From positions 362,778 to 426,777 of the forward strand of contig QEOQ01000533.1 in the NCBI GenBank assembly GCA_010279815.1: 64,000 nucleotides of DNA, given 5' to 3'. Below the pieces are notes generated by a model that saw only the letters and a program-made list of their open reading frames with translations, had not been told where the DNA came from and did not search any database. This stretch comes from Brachionus plicatilis (taxonomy: Eukaryota > Rotifera > Eurotatoria > Ploima > Brachionidae). Both the position numbers and the translations under genes were made by a program. Positions within the stretch are counted from its first letter, which is position 1. Every line of letters starts with the position of its first letter. Positions 17,741-29,242 of the stretch are shown here, piece after piece.

Positions 17741-17860
17741 AAACCGGCCGGCAAGGTCGCTTATGTCGGCCGTCTAGTAAGGTCGGACGGTTCGGACGGG
17801 TCGGACTGGTCGGACGTGTTGGGACGCAAAAGTTACCGTTGGCCGGCCGGCCGGATCGCT
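17741..17860. repeat. GC-rich island with GGTCGGAC tandem motif and triple GGCC
   Basis: A roughly 100-bp island in AT-rich DNA. It contains about six imperfect copies of GGTCGGACG/GGTTCGGACG (about 17783-17820) and CGGCCGGCAAGGTCGC at its left. A GGCCGGCCGGCCGG run (about 17840-17853) overlaps the start of the pol fragment. Part of it recurs inverted at 4735-4792. Confidence 0.55.
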
Positions 17861-19490
17861 GGCGTTACGTTTTGATTAGAACCGCTGTAGTTGAGAGCCC
17901 AACACGTCGTTTACTGTACAAACAGTACGACCATTTTATGATTGTTGATCGTATTCTATATCGTCATAGTGAAGATAGGTATGGTTTCAAAACAACGGAA
18001 CTCGTCTTACCACAACAAATAGTCGAGCGAATTGTCAACCAAGTTCACAGCGCAATTTACAATGGTCATTTGGGAAAATCAAAGACAATGTCCAAAATAA
18101 CCAATAGATTTTACAGACTATTTTTAAAAGACGACATCATGAAATGTGTCAAATGTTGTGATGTGTGCCAAAAGATCAGGCTCACTCAGTCAGCGCGACA
18201 TGCTGAGTTGATCTACTTAACATCATGTCGTCCTAATCAATTGATTACCACAGATTTGGCAGGACCATTCTCGGTAACTCACCGTGGTAACAAGTATCTC
18301 CAAGTCATAGTAGATCACTTTACAAAGCTGATACAAATTCATGCACTGAACCGCAGTAAAACCCCGCCAGTTGCAAATAATATAGTGGATAAATGGTTCT
18401 GTAGATATGGAATCCCGGAATCAATATTATCAGACGGGGAAAACAATATCAATCAAAGCTTTTATATCTGGTTTATGGGCATCTTGATATACGGAAGTTA
18501 AAAACAACTCGTTTTCACCCCCAATAGGATGGTCAAAGTGAAATAACAGTAAAAACAGTTCATAAGACGATTGCAGGGTTTGTTGATGACGACCAAATGA
18601 GTTGGGACCTAAACCTAAATAAACTGGCATATGCTTACAATACTAGAAGACATAGTTCAACTGGCCAAACACCTTTTGAAATGATGTTCGGTCGAAGGCC
18701 TAAAAATCCAATCGACCTAATTATGCCACCTCCTGACCTACTCGAAAGAGAAAAAATTTTAACTAAGTATAAAATAGTGAATGAGCACGTAGAGGTAATA
18801 ATATTTGAAAACTACGATGATATATTTGAAAAAAATCTCCCAGCAGTGGCGACCAATTATCTTCAAGAGCTTAAGATGAAACTGAAAAAGTGTTGCCAAA
18901 TGGCGACAAAGATTAGAAATTGTCGAATGGACAAAGCCAAATTGGATAACGATAGAAAGATCAAGAAATTTGAGTACAACATTGGAGATTACGTATTGAC
19001 GGATCATCCGAAATTGAAAAAAGGTCTTTCACATGGTCTGGCACACAAATACCATTGACCATTTATAGTCGTTGGAAAAAACGAGAACAACTGCGACTAT
19101 TTAAAAAAACTTGCATCAAGTCCTCGTTCAAAAGTGAGACAGGTCCACAAAAACAGACTGAAGTACTACTTACACAGTGGACATAGTTTCCCTATAATAA
19201 AAGAAGAACCAGTCGACTAACCCGATAGGCAAAAAAGAAAGTACACCAAAAATTTGAATAGTCCAAGGTGGAAGACTAAAGAAAAACAAAATGAACCTGA
19301 ATACAATGTCACGGACACGATTAATACCCATCCTATATCCACAAATAATTTGTCTTCAAGTGACAGTGATTCAAATGTCGGGCTAAGGGGTAGAAAGGTC
19401 CAGAAAAAGAGAAAACGAAGCCTAAAATCAAAAGAGATACTGACGAGATCAGGTCGTCGGTCGAAGCCTCCAGACCGTCTAGTATATTAA
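17839..19490 (+). pseudogene. Outer LTR element pol remnant: HHCC plus integrase
   Basis: The first frame (to about 18475) has the ILYRHSEDR linker and an HHCC domain (HSAIYNGHLGKSKT...CCDVCQKIR). The integrase start follows, ITTDLAGPF (D) and ILSDGENN (D). After a frameshift the second frame reads LKTTRFHPQ-stop-DGQSE (E). Next are WDLNLNKLAYAYNTRRHSSTGQTPFEMMFGR..., a GPF motif broken by a TGA (KYH-stop-PFIVVG) and another stop at about 19220. The typical pol tail ends SGRRSKPPDRLVY-stop at 19488-19490. RT and RNase H are absent. It belongs to the Ty3/Gypsy class but is a different lineage from the 7611-14771 element. Confidence 0.8.
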
Positions 19491-19635
19491 TCTATTAAAA
19501 AAAAAAAAAAAGGAGGAGAGTCAACTCATAAGATCCTCAAAGTAACCCAGGAGGATAATTCCAGAAGAGCCTAATATTTTTATTATTATTGTCTTTATAT
19601 TTTGTTGGATATTAAAAAAAAAATAAAACACAAAA

Positions 19636-20173
19636 ATGGCAAAAATCTTTGATATATACATCAGGAATATCACAGTTCTAGGAGGAAACCGAAGGAAAAC
19701 GTCGGAAACCTTGGAGATTTTCATCAACAAAGAGGTCATCTGGCAGGGTTTGGATAACACACTGAGACTCGTTGATAACCTAAAAGTCCCAGAGATGTTC
19801 AGAGACCACGATGGGAACGTCCATCGCATTCTGTCGGATGGAAAGGCCTGACCGACATGGTGAAGCTGTTAAATTTATGAACAGCATGACATTGGAAAGA
19901 CGATGATGGACCAAGATGGTAAGCCGATCTGGTACCATGTCGAAAAAAACCAATTACCTCGAAAGGACAAACCCCTCTATGGAGTCACAAGAGCGCCTTA
20001 TTGCCCACATTGAGCGTCGATTCCGAGAGGAGCAAGAAGGAAGAAGGGTCGCCGAAGCTCGTCTAGGACAAGCAGAGGATGAGCTTGACAAGGCCAAGAA
20101 GACCATCCGTCAACTGGAGGACACCGTGAAAAGCCTACAAGAAGTTTTACAAATTTCTGAGCCGTCCGGATAA
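19636..20173 (+). CDS. 3' ORFs of the outer element: basic protein and coiled-coil protein
   Basis: Two frames follow pol. 19636-19851 (71 residues: MAKIFDIYIRNITVLGGNRRKTSETLEIF...GNVHRILSDG) continues in a shifted frame as GLTDMVKLLNL. 19916-20173 (85 residues) is dominated by a charged heptad-like coiled coil (ERLIAHIERRFREEQEGRR..ARLGQAEDELDKAKKTIRQLEDTVKSLQEVLQ). They were probably one protein, now broken near 19850. It has no zinc knuckle, signal peptide or membrane segment. The position between pol and the right LTR is the env slot, yet the product looks structural and gag-like. Family not recognised. Confidence 0.5.
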
Positions 20174-20242
20174 GAATAATTCTGTTTGTTTGTATTTTAT
20201 TTTGTTTTTGTTTTTTTAATTTGTTTTTGTTTATCTTGTCTT

Positions 20243-20253
20243 TTGGGGGAAGG
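20243..20253 (+). promoter_or_regulatory. Candidate polypurine tract
   Basis: TTGGGGGAAGG lies directly before the right LTR of the outer element. This is the expected position of a plus-strand primer for LTR retroelements. Confidence 0.5.
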
Positions 20254-20255
20254 TA

Positions 20256-20595
20256 TATTGTAGTTCTCTCAATAACTACAACACCGACTCTATACATCGA
20301 TAGTGTCTATAGTTTCACAGTGCAATACATATATAAAATGTGCAATACAATAATAGTTGATAGTATTTAACACTGTGTAAAATACTACACATGCGCGATC
20401 AGAAGAAAAACTTTGAAATTATTATTTTTTTCTTCGTTTTTCTTTATAATTTTTTCAGGCTAGAAGTGGCCATTTATTAATAAAGTTATAATTATTATTA
20501 TTATTTTATTTCTTTTATTTCTTGAGTTATAACCGCGAACCACCAGATTCTAACAGATCCGGAAAGAATTATTTCTTTTTTTAAGGTTTATAACA
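20256..20595 (+). repeat. Right LTR of the outer LTR retroelement
   Basis: About 340 bp, a close copy of 3730-4077. The first dinucleotide is TA instead of TG, and one ~20-bp stretch (about 20322-20350) differs. Identity stops at ATAACA, followed by TAAG. Confidence 0.8.
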
Positions 20596-20617
20596 TAAGA
20601 TAAAATAATTAAATTTA

Positions 20618-20852
20618 NNNNNNNNNNNNNNNNNNNNNNNNNNNNNNNNNNNNNNNNNNNNNNNNNNNNNNNNNNNNNNNNNNNNNNNNNNNNNNNNNNN
20701 NNNNNNNNNNNNNNNNNNNNNNNNNNNNNNNNNNNNNNNNNNNNNNNNNNNNNNNNNNNNNNNNNNNNNNNNNNNNNNNNNNNNNNNNNNNNNNNNNNNN
20801 NNNNNNNNNNNNNNNNNNNNNNNNNNNNNNNNNNNNNNNNNNNNNNNNNNNN
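20618..20852. other. Assembly gap (235 N)
   Basis: A run of N only. The right flank starts in a poly-T stretch, a likely cause of the break. Confidence 0.99.
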
Positions 20853-23316
20853 TTTTTTTTTTTGTTATTGTTATTATTACATACCACAGTTACCATAGAT
20901 GAGATCTTACTGTTTCCAATCTTCGCAAGTCTAGCTTGCTAGTTTGTTGTAACTTATATTATTATTATTATTATAGTTCTTTTTATATCTGATTACCTAT
21001 GAAATACTAAATAAATTACAAATAAATTATATTAATCACGACATTATTAAATTAGTGGTGATTTTATTAAAATTTGTCGTACATTTTACTCGTTACGTGG
21101 TTTCAAAATATTATGGCTCATAAACCATTACCCATTTAAACTCGCCATCTAGAAGACTATGAAAATCTATAATTTTACAAATTTACTGTTACATACCGTA
21201 TTCCCTCGTTCGATATTGTAGCCTCAGAATCTGAAACACAACTTTGACGCAGGCAATAAACATCATCCCGCTCATGTTAAAACATTCTTAACTTACACCG
21301 GTAAAAATGAGATGATGAGATGAGATGTAAATTTTTCTTTAAATGAATAGTCGAAAAAAAAGGAAAAAATAGAAATAAAGTGAAAACTGATCTGCTAACT
21401 ACTTAAAGGAAAATTGAAAAAAAGTAGATTTCTTAGTAGAGTTTGATAAAAATTATTTTATTTTTATGAAATAAAGTTAAGATTTTTTCAATTTTGTTAT
21501 ACTCAAGAAAAATCTTCATATTTTTCTTCTCATTTAAAAGTAATGCTGTACATTTATATTCTTTTTTAGGAAAAAAATTTTCTTGAAAAAATTTTTACGC
21601 CTTAAATTTTACTTAATGCTATAAAGAATAGCTATAAAAACTAAAAGATTTTAAACTTAAATGAGAAAGAATTTTTGAATATACTGATATTGTTGTTTCG
21701 TTTGACAATAATAAAATCATCGAAATAATACATGTTAAAAGATTAATATAATTAAATTACATTTATTTTTTAGATAATATAACAATTTCTTACTGATTTT
21801 TAAAACGTCACAATATTAATATTTTAGAAAAATTTTGCTAATTTTTAGAGGAAATGCTAATTTTGACATCCTTCCGCAAGAACTATTTGAAAAAATGACA
21901 AAAAACCTCGAGTACTCTTTATCAAGAAGAAATTTGAAAAGTTCATCTGTCTCTATTGAATCTTTCTCTTAAACCAGTGAATAAGCCAAATATACTATTT
22001 ATACTTTTAGAGAGTTTAAATTGAATGTGCCCTTTTTTACTCCGGGATTTTGATTCATTGAATTCTTTAAAGAGGAAATTTAATAGACTGTAAAACTAAC
22101 TTCCTCAAGCCAACCTGGTCTTAATAGGTTCAAACTAAAATAATTCAAAATCTAAAAATTTTTTAAACTTTTTTTTGATTAATTAACTTAGTAACCTTTA
22201 TTAATTAAATTTGTTGCTGAAATAGTTTTTTTTCCATTTTTCATTTTTTTTTAAGTTTTATTTAATATTTAATAAAGTTAAAATATTTTAAAAAGTTTTT
22301 TAAATTTTTTTTTTGTTTTTCACTTATTATTTAATTTATTTTTTAAAATAATATTAACGGGAGGACCTCTGGTAGTTTGGTGTAAATTCACTGAATAGGA
22401 TCTACTAAAAGTCGAGTAAGGCAACTTTAATTAGCAATTAACGAGTTGTTACTTAACTATTTTGAATCTATTTTTTAATTGTTATTTGTATGAATTTCAT
22501 TTCCTTATAATTATAAATATGAATAAGTTTTTACTATTTGATTTCCTCCCAAAATTGATTCAATACACTTGAGAGCTTTATATTGAGTTGGAATTTATTT
22601 AAGTACATAATATAACTATAAAGTGTATTACATCAATTAAAGGGAAAATCAGCCTAATTGAAGTTTGTGATCAATAATTATCTTAATAGGTATAAGAATT
22701 AAAGTAAAATTATTCTTACTTTTTCTACAGTCCCATACTGGATAGATTTTTATTATTGAAATAATAAGAAAAAATTTTCCTTGGTATTAAGTGAATTTAT
22801 TTTTTTTAACTAGTCTTTAATTTTTTCAATCATTTCAATTTTAATCAGTATTTATTTACAATCAGCAATTGAATCGAGCAAGAAGATTCTGTTTTTTTTG
22901 AAAAACATGTTTAATTTTTGTTTTTTTGTTTGGAAAAAATTTCAATAAAACTTTAAATTTTTCAATTCTTAATCAGTTTGTATTTTTTTTATTTTTGAGA
23001 AAATATTTTCAATATTTTTCGAAAGAGTTGAGCCCCCATTACTCCAAAAACTAACTATACCATCTTACTGTATCCTTCTTTGACTTAAATATTAAGGCAT
23101 CATTAAGATATTACAAGGTGGTTCTTAACTCTGCAAAACATCATAAGATTATATCAGATATTTGGTATTTTTGAAAATTTTTTAAAGAATGACTATTTTT
23201 ATAGAAAATTCACGATTTAAATTATTAATTTTTATTTGACTAATAGCTCTCTAATCTACTGCATACCCTCATTCATAAATTAGGGTTCCGACCCGGATCC
23301 TGTTAAATTTTTCACA
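20853..23316. other. Gene-poor AT-rich DNA
   Basis: No ORF reads as protein. At 21197-21222 there is a single end of the CGTATTCCCTCGTTCGAT repeat family that is complete at 51474-51631. An ATT microsatellite lies at about 20950-20975. Confidence 0.5.
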
Positions 23317-24221
23317 CAGTGCTTTTATGAAAGGTCCAGAATTGGCTAAATTACGTAATTTTACATTATTTTAAATGAGCTTACGTAATCTTACTTTAAT
23401 GTTAGTCGGTAAGGATAAGAAATTTTGTGAAAAAATACGAAACTTTTAGTGAAATCGTTCCAAAATATTTACGGCCCAAAAAATGAGGTTTTTCGTGAAG
23501 TTTTAAAATTGGCTTCTTTTTCAATATTTTTAATTAATTTTATTATGAAAGATAAAAAAAATTCAACATTCCTTACTTTTTCTTTCTTAATTTTACGTAA
23601 AATTACACAATTTTTGGTAAAATTTGGAAAAATTTTGTAACGAAAATATAAATCATCAAAGTAAAATTCAAAGTTATTTTAAAACACTTAGAATCGATAA
23701 ATTTAAAAAAAAAATATATAATTTTTAATCTTTTTTATTAATTAATAAATATTTATTAATCAAAATTTTTCTTTTTTCTTTTTAGTTGCTAAAGGATGAT
23801 AATAAATGCTTTGTGATAAAATATGGTTGAAAAAACTTTATCTCTTTAAAATTTTAAGTCTATTTAAATAACTTTGAATTTTTCTTCGATGAGTTAAATT
23901 TACATTACGAGATTTTACAAAAAAATGGTGTAATTTTACGTAAAATTAAGAAAGAAAAGGTAAGGAATGTTGAATATTTTTTATTTTTCATAAAAATATT
24001 GGGAAAGAGGCAAATTTTACATATTTTTACCAAAAACCTCATTTTTTGGCCGTAAGTATTTTGAAACGATTTTAATATAAGTTACTTATTTTAGTGTAAT
24101 CTTACGTATTTTTTCGTTAAATTTTATATCCTTACCGATACCTAATATTCACGTAAGATTACGAAAACTTATTAAAAATGATATAAAATTATGAATTTTA
24201 ACCAATTTTGCGCCTTTACTG
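23317..24221. mobile_element. Foldback MITE, CAGT ends, TTACGTAA-rich
   Basis: The left arm (about 23317-23640) is the approximate reverse complement of the right arm (about 23905-24221), with about 265 bp between. Ends are CAGTGCTTTTATGAAAGG... and ...GCGCCTTTACTG. Shared internal blocks include GGTAAGGATA, CGGCCAAAAAATGAGG and TCAACATTCCTTAC. Similar CAGT-ended foldback elements with the same TACGTAAAATT vocabulary occur at 34915-35390, 52448-53119 and 57272-57749. It is non-coding; the ORF-like stretch in its left arm is an artefact of the repeat. Confidence 0.75.
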
Positions 24222-27200
24222 TTTAATTATTCAAATTACCTAAAGTACAAAAGGTATAAGAAAGAATACTTGTATCTCATCGTCTATCTGAGTTTAGCCA
24301 ACGCGAAAAATAAATAGAAAAACTATTTAAATGCAAATCCATTGAATTTAGTTGTACTAAATTTCATTTTTTAAATTTGATCAAAACATTTCATCCATAA
24401 ATCGTATCCTGCTTAAATTTCAATTTTTTTATTTTTTTAATTTTTTTATCATTAGCTACACCAGAGATGCTTAAAAGCCCCAAATTAAAATCCATGTCCA
24501 GAAATTTTATTTTTTTAATTAAAGTCAAAGTCAAACACTTTAAATTTTTTTTAATTTTGGCCACATGAATTTTTCGCCGTTCTAAATCATGGATAAACAA
24601 TAAGATGTAATTATTAAAAAAACCATTTTCCTTTCCTAACTTTTTGGTTATTCAATCATTATATTAATAATTAAACGGGGTCCGGGGAAGAGTCCTGGTT
24701 TAGAGATCCCGGTATGTCGTTGAATATATAAATATTAGTTAAAATTAAAATGAATATTTAAACTATTAATTAACTAATTAAAATCTCTATTTTAATCATC
24801 AAAAAGTACAAAATGATATTTAGTTTTTATTAATAATGTAAAATGAATTAGTATGATTGAAAAAATGATAATTTTGAATTTTCGAAATAAATTTAAAAAA
24901 TTGAAAAAAAATTTTTTTTGTTTTTTTCCGTATTTTTGATCTTGATTTTTTTGCTAAAATAAAAAAAACTAATGGAAGGGAAAACATTTTTCAAATATTA
25001 CCATCACAATAAAAGAAAATGAATTTTTATTCTAAACATCAAATCAATTTTTAATTAAAAAATGTAAGTCAAGTTTTTTTTTTAAAAAACTTTTAGAACT
25101 ATAAATATTTATTTCTTTTTGTTATTATTCAAGTAGTTGAAACTAAAAATTATTAATGCAATTTCACATATTTAATTAGATTAATCAAGCTACACTCGAC
25201 ACTGAAAACTTAAAGAATATCAGAACTCTTAAGCATCAAATCATTTCTCAAAAATAATCGAAGCATCTGCATTTTTCAAGTGATAAGGAAGTTGTGAATT
25301 TATTTTAAAATCGTTAAAATTAAACAGAAATTTACAAATAAATTATTTATAATTGCATTTAATCTTAAATATAAGCACAGTTATAACTTATTTAGTTTTC
25401 ATCATCCAGCTGTCTTAAAAAATTTCAAGTTGATTAAGTAAATTAGCTTTTTTAATTGTAGAATTTTGTACTCTTTTGCTGGCGCATTTGTCATGTTCTA
25501 ATGTTTTATTTATATTTTTTATTTTCATCAATGCCATTTTCTCATCATTTGAAAATTGTTTCAATTGAAATATCGAGAAGATATTGGATGAGAAAAATAC
25601 TTTCAAATGATAATGATTTTTCCATCAGCACTGATTTAATATCCTGTTTTTTTTTCTATTTAAAATATTCTTCAAATAAAATATTAATTGTCACTTTTAA
25701 AAAAATTTGTGCCAAGTTTTAGTAAAGATCCGGTCTTTTTAAAATAATTATTTTTTTGATAAAATTATTGAATTTTTAATTCAATATCTGGAAAGTTGCA
25801 TTCAAAATTAGCTGAAAAGCTTTCAAATATTTCAAGATCTTGACAAAATTTTAAATAAAGAATATTTTTGTTCAAAGGAAACTTGTCAGAAAGACTTAGT
25901 CTATCCATTAGCAGAAAAGTTTAATAAAGTGAATTCTAATTTTAAGAATCTGTCAAATAAGTTTTAATGCAATATTATTAATTAAATTCTGATTAAATCT
26001 TAGCAGGCTTTACTCCTTTTCTCCGCCACGGTATTAAATTAAAAATTGTAAGATGAAAATAAAATTGAAATAACCTGAAAATAAATTGGCATAATTCAAT
26101 TAACTCAAAAAGGAGTTTGGAAAAAATCGATTTATCTATATTCAGGACAATCTTAAAATTTTAGGTAAAGAGAATTTTGAGTTAAATATTAAAATTTAAA
26201 TTCAAAAATTAATTTAAAAAAATTTTAATTATCTAGCTTTTAAATTTTTATTTTATATTTTACAATTTTAAATTATTTTCAATTCTAGATAAACTATCTG
26301 TCATCATAATCTTCAGTAAAGCCATTGACTGATTTCAGCAACTTCTAATTCAACTGTCACTTAATATAAATAAATGAGTTTTCCCTTTGTTGAATTAAAG
26401 ACTGTTAAAATATTCTTATCTAGTGTTTATTCTTTATTAAATTTAATTTTAGAAAAAAAGACAGAGGAGGATATTAAATGTCTACAGACTAGATTCTTTG
26501 TTTTATCAAGTCTAAATCTAAAATACAAAAAAAAGTTTATTTACTCTTTAATAAAACAAATTTTATCTAATTAAGCTCTATTGAATTTACAAATTAAAAA
26601 AAAGATTCGTCTATATATTTTGGCCAAAATTTTTTTAATTCATAAGGCACATGCTGTAAATTGTGCAAAACTTTTAAATTCATTTTATTTTACTAATTAT
26701 TAAATCGATTTAAAATTTTATTTTCCCGATGTTTATTATTAGGGGTGATTATTTAATGTGGAAAATTTTTAAAATTAAAAATTTTTTAAAACTAATATTA
26801 AAAATATTGTTCAGTCTTGTCACTAATTTATATTTGTCATGCACCAAAGTAGATTGTCGTAGGATGAAGATTAAAAACAAATAAAAAAAGACCATGATAC
26901 ATTTGATTAATCAAATGATTAAATTTTTCTATTATTTTTCTTTTTGATCTTTTAGATCTAATTTCTAATTTTTTTTATTTAAAAACAGTTGAGAACACAT
27001 AAATTAAAATAAAAAGAAATTAAAAAAAAATATTTAAAAATGCATTAAGTAATGAAAAAAAATCTAAAAGATTCGTTTTTAATGTATACCCATTCACCTG
27101 CGGCTCTTTTCTCGATTAACTGTGAAATTCAAATATAAATTGAGCAAAAATTCTTCCTTTTCTGATGAATTAAAATAAAAGTTAAAAAAAAATATTTAAA

Positions 27201-28726
27201 AAAATGCTGCAACATACTCTGTTGGTGAGCTACGAAAAAATTTTAAAAAAATTTTAATTATTTATTTTGAAAGATGAATGAGTTTATTTAGGAAAAAAAA
27301 TTATGTTTTGGTTTTTTTTTATGAAGATATATAGCCTCATATATTGGTCGAAATTGAATAAAATCGTTCTTACTTTCACTAATAGAGATAAGTGACGCTT
27401 TTCTTTTTGAATGATTTTTAGCTAGAAAAATCGATCGTGAAATTCTAAAGAATCGAAATTAACTTTGATTAAACGACGAATATATAATTGGAATCATAAG
27501 ATTATCAAAAAATGTCATTTTTGTTAAATTAAGCAAGATTCCGCCGAAAACTACTTCAGCAGAAAGTCGAATTTTCATCGTTTGTACCAATGCCTTTCAA
27601 CAGTTAGGCCAAAAGCGTAAATATCCATTAAACTGGTATCCAATATTTAAATAACTTGATAAATTATTTAAAATAATTTCAAAATTTTGACAAATTAGTA
27701 AAATTATTTTTTTTTCTTTTTAAAAAAACCTGATTTAGATAGAACAAAGAGCTGATGTTAGCGCTGGTAGAGTTTTTCTGAGATAAATAAAAAAAAAATC
27801 TATTACATCTTAAAAAGTGCCTCTTTGGAAAAAATAAGGTTTGAAACTAAAAATTTTTTTTTTTCAAATTTTTATATTTTAGAAACTAAGATCAAGATCC
27901 GGCAAAAGGCTAACCTATTCATATTCAAAATAGTCTCTAGTAAAAGGAGCAAAGATATCTGGCTGATCTTTAATGATCATCTTGACGAAAAAAATTTAAA
28001 GACAAAATAGTAAAAAAAGTACATTTTTTTAAATTTTTTTTTTATTTAAAACAGGATCAAAATTACAAAAATCTTGAACAATTTCTCGTTAATTTTATTA
28101 TTTTTAGGCTTTTTCTTTAAAAAAAATTCAATTTTCGTAAATTTATACTTTTTTACAGAAAAAATGTTAAACAAAGTTAAAAAAAAGTGAAATAAAAAGA
28201 ATTTTTAGATTCACCAAGATAATCATTCAAACAATTAGATTGTTTTTTTGTAAAAATGATATGATATGGATACAAAAAATTGACTAAAAAAAATATTTTT
28301 TTTTAGATTATGTTAAACAAAAAAAAATTTTTTAAAATTAAATCTTCGCCAAAATCTCCTGATTAAAATCTAATCGAGATGGAATGAGTTAAAAGATTTT
28401 GTGAGATTAAAAAGAATTTAAAAGTGAAGAAGATGCCTACAAATATTAACCGTCTTAAAAAAGTAAAATTTTATAAAATTTTCTAGTTTTTTACAGGAGA
28501 ATTTCTATTATTACAAAAAAAGCAAAGTGATTGTTGTTCAGATCGTTTAGATGATCTTCAATTAAAAAAATTTACATTTTTTTTTCATGTGAATTAATCA
28601 TTTTTTCTGTAAAATAGCATTATTTGACGAAAATTTAATTAATTATTTTTTTTAAAAAAAATCTTGAATAATAAAAAAATTTAAAGAAATTCGCTTAAAA
28701 GAGTCTTTGAAAAATAAATTAAAATT
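24222..28726. other. Gene-poor AT-rich DNA
   Basis: There are no confident genes. A 69-codon minus frame at 24391-24600 has slightly more balanced composition but no family signature. A GC island at 24676-24712 (GGGGTCCGGGGAAGAG..GGTTTAGAGATCCCGG) is an inverted relative of the one at 1921-1962. Confidence 0.45.
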
Positions 28727-29242
28727 GGCAACTTGAAGTTCATGATCATAATCAAATGATCAATATTTAATTGATTCAAATCTTAATAAAAATGATGAAA
28801 TTAGATTTTTTTAAAGTTTTTTTAAATTAAACATAAGATGTTTATTATTGTAATTTAAAAAAAATTAATTCTTTTTTTTCTAATTGACCTTTAATTGATT
28901 CTTCTAAAATCTTTATTTGAAATTTTTAAAGACAAATTTAAAATCGACATTAAAGTATTCGAAATGATGACTTTAAATGATATTTTAATATTAATTAAAA
29001 AATATTACGGCGAAACAATGTTAAATTTTGTATTGCAAAATTTCAAAATATTGATTAAGAATTTTATTGACTTCAGATAAAAATTCATATAATTTTCTAT
29101 CTAATTATAGATTAAACAAATAATGTTTAATAAAGTATAGTCATTTATTATTAAAAAATTGATAATAAATACCATTTTATTTGAATCAAAAACTAAAAAT
29201 TTTGATTTGAAATTTACATTTGATCATGAACTTCAATTTGCC
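28727..29242. mobile_element. MULE-like MITE, copy 1 (9-bp duplication)
   Basis: The ends GGCAACTTGAAGTTCATGATC and GATCATGAACTTCAATTTGCC form an inverted pair. ATTAAAATT flanks both sides exactly (28718-28726, 29243-29251), a 9-bp target duplication as made by Mutator-like transposases. It is a reverse-complement relative of 41885-42399. It contains a 61-codon frame at 28895-29080 (plus) that is partly conserved in that other copy. Confidence 0.85.

Noticed and set aside
23449..23640. 63-codon plus-strand frame
   Set aside because: Lies inside one arm of a foldback MITE; the inverted arm does not preserve the frame.
26374..26574. 66-codon plus frame with leucine-rich text
   Set aside because: Isolated, no neighbours or repeats, and consistent with chance in AT-rich sequence.
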